Positions 5,873-6,586 of a DNA stretch of 6,586 nucleotides are shown here, piece after piece. The notes beneath the pieces were generated by a model that was not told the origin of the DNA, did no database searches, and saw only the letters and a list, made by a program, of their open reading frames with translations. A program made the position numbers and the translations under genes. The DNA lies in contig JAATGE010000135.1 in NCBI GenBank assembly GCA_015654825.1, positions 1-6,586 on the forward strand, given 5' to 3'. Each line of letters opens with the position of its first letter. Within the stretch, counting starts at the first letter, position 1. The DNA comes from Rhodospirillales bacterium. Lineage in GTDB: Bacteria; Pseudomonadota; Alphaproteobacteria; Acetobacterales; Acetobacteraceae.

Positions 5873-6498
5873 GGAAGGCCAGGGGCGCTGCCCCTGGACC
5901 CCGCTGGGGACAAGTCCCCAGACCCCAATTCAATAGGAACACTACCCACTAACGGTAGTTCTACGTGGGTTGAGGCTACTATTACGCCGCCGGAGGCGCG
6001 GTGGGTCGCCAACGCCGCGGCAAAACGCGCCACCGCGGCAGCGTCGAGCCCGACCGTCGGCTCGTCCAGCAACCACAAGGCCGCGCCCAAAACGAAAAAC
6101 CGCGCCAGCGCCAGTCGCCGCCGCTGTCCTCCGGATAGCATCCGCGCCGGCAAAGCTGCCAATGAGCCCAACCCCGCCGCCTCCAGCGCAGCCCGCGCAT
6201 CCCCCCCGCCGATCCGGGCCGAAAAAGCCAGGTTTTCCAGCACGGAAAGGCCAGGCTTCACCGCGTCCTGGTGCCCCAGATAGGCTACGCGGGTGGAAAA
6301 ATCCGCGCTGCCATCGAAAATTACTCGCCCCGCATCGATCCGCTTCAGCCCGGCAAGCACCCGCAGCAGCGTGCTCTTCCCCACGCCATTCGGGCCCAGC
6401 AAGACAACGGCGCCGCCCGCGGGCACGGCGAAACTCACGCCGTCCAGCACCAGACGGTCGCCGCGAAAGCAGCTCACCCCCTCAACCACCAGTCGCAC
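5869..6498 (-). CDS. ccmA: Cytochrome c biogenesis ATP-binding protein CcmA
   Basis: A 209-residue ABC ATPase that powers the CcmAB(CD) complex, which releases haem-loaded CcmE at the inner membrane. Visible motifs: Walker A GPNGVGKST (35-43), Q-loop region YLGHQD (73-78), signature LSGGQRRR (121-128), Walker B LWLLDEPT (141-148) and H-loop His178. GTG at 6498 is preferred because AAGGAAG lies five bases upstream and the length then fits the family. An in-frame TTG at 6558 would add 20 basic residues and nearly touch the divergent gene. Residues from about 192 on (GSGDLSPAGSRGSAPGLP) are encoded by the double-hairpin repeat at 5877-5930 and look like an acquired tail; the catalytic core is complete. 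The stop overlaps the ccmB TTG start. Confidence 0.94.
   Translation of the reverse strand: MRLVVEGVSCFRGDRLVLDGVSFAVPAGGAVVLLGPNGVGKSTLLRVLAGLKRIDAGRVIFDGSADFSTRVAYLGHQDAVKPGLSVLENLAFSARIGGGDARAALEAAGLGSLAALPARMLSGGQRRRLALARFFVLGAALWLLDEPTVGLDAAAVARFAAALATHRASGGVIVASTHVELPLVGSVPIELGSGDLSPAGSRGSAPGLP
5877..5930 (+). repeat. Double-hairpin repeat, copy 3, inside the 3' end of ccmA
   Basis: Same unit as at 12-60 and 143-194. The hairpins are CCAGGGGC (5879-5886), loop GCT, GCCCCTGG (5890-5897), and CTGGGGAC (5904-5911), loop AA, GTCCCCAG (5914-5921), ending ACCCCAATT. Compared with copy 2, both sides of each stem have changed together (GGGGCC/GGCCCC to GGGGAC/GTCCCC, and a longer first stem). 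This suggests selection for pairing. It is entirely within ccmA codons and ends a few bases from the ccmB start. Confidence 0.9.
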
Positions 6499-6501
6499 CC
6501 G

Positions 6502-6508
6502 CTTCCTT
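6502..6508 (-). promoter_or_regulatory. Ribosome binding site setting the ccmA start
   Basis: On the minus strand AAGGAAG sits three to nine bases before the GTG at 6498, the best Shine-Dalgarno in this area. It decides for the GTG start over the upstream TTG at 6558. Confidence 0.65.
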
Positions 6509-6569
6509 GCCCCCCTCGCGCCGCGGCGGATAACCGCACCGCACCATAGACGCCGCAAGGACCGCCGCG

Positions 6570-6586
6570 ATGAAGCTCATCGGCCA
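6570..6586 (+). CDS. Start of a divergent gene, cut by the window edge
   Basis: ATG at 6570 is preceded by AAGGA (6557-6561), eight bases away. It opens a frame beginning MKLIG that runs off the window. Seventy-one bases separate it from the ccmA GTG, enough for divergent promoters; TTGCCC (6507-6512) and TAACCG (6531-6536) are a weak possible pair. Glutathione S-transferase-like proteins often start this way, but five residues are far too few to name it. Confidence 0.45.

Overview
The window is GC-rich (clearly above 60 % G+C by eye) and reads as chromosomal DNA of an alphaproteobacterium. Acetobacteraceae or another Rhodospirillales lineage is the best guess. This rests on the style of the cytochrome c maturation proteins CcmA and CcmB, the long Ala/Pro-rich proteins, a BBP2-type porin, and GC-rich double-hairpin repeats of a kind I associate with that family. 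The assignment comes from memory, not a database search. No rRNA, tRNA, CRISPR array, transposase or phage gene is visible.

Layout. Positions 1-210 are non-coding and hold two copies of a double-hairpin repeat in inverted orientation, with a smaller inverted repeat between them (a REPIN-like arrangement). Positions 211-2857, minus strand, hold two overlapping genes. Their products resemble each other and look like degenerate EAL (c-di-GMP phosphodiesterase-like) proteins; the larger one ends in a four-cysteine cluster. Only 18 bp away and divergent lies a PPP-family metallophosphoesterase (2876-3598, plus), followed by an intrinsic terminator. A 285-bp gap then carries a palindrome and a good sigma-54 promoter match, followed by an exported outer-membrane beta-barrel protein (3884-5101, plus). 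This gene converges on ccmA-ccmB (minus, 6498 to 5207). The convergent gap holds two strong palindromes. At the right edge the first codons of a divergent plus-strand gene are visible (6570 to the window end).

How the genes relate. CcmA (ATPase) and CcmB (membrane subunit) are parts of the system that handles haem for periplasmic cytochrome c assembly. The EAL-like pair may be a signalling module, and the neighbouring phosphatase may or may not be linked to it; only proximity suggests this. The porin is an independent unit.

The most notable points are: (1) a third copy of the double-hairpin repeat sits inside the 3' end of ccmA and encodes its last ~18 residues, right up to the ccmB start; (2) the tandem degenerate EAL-like paralogues, one with a C-terminal Cys cluster; (3) the sigma-54-like promoter with an upstream palindrome before the porin gene.
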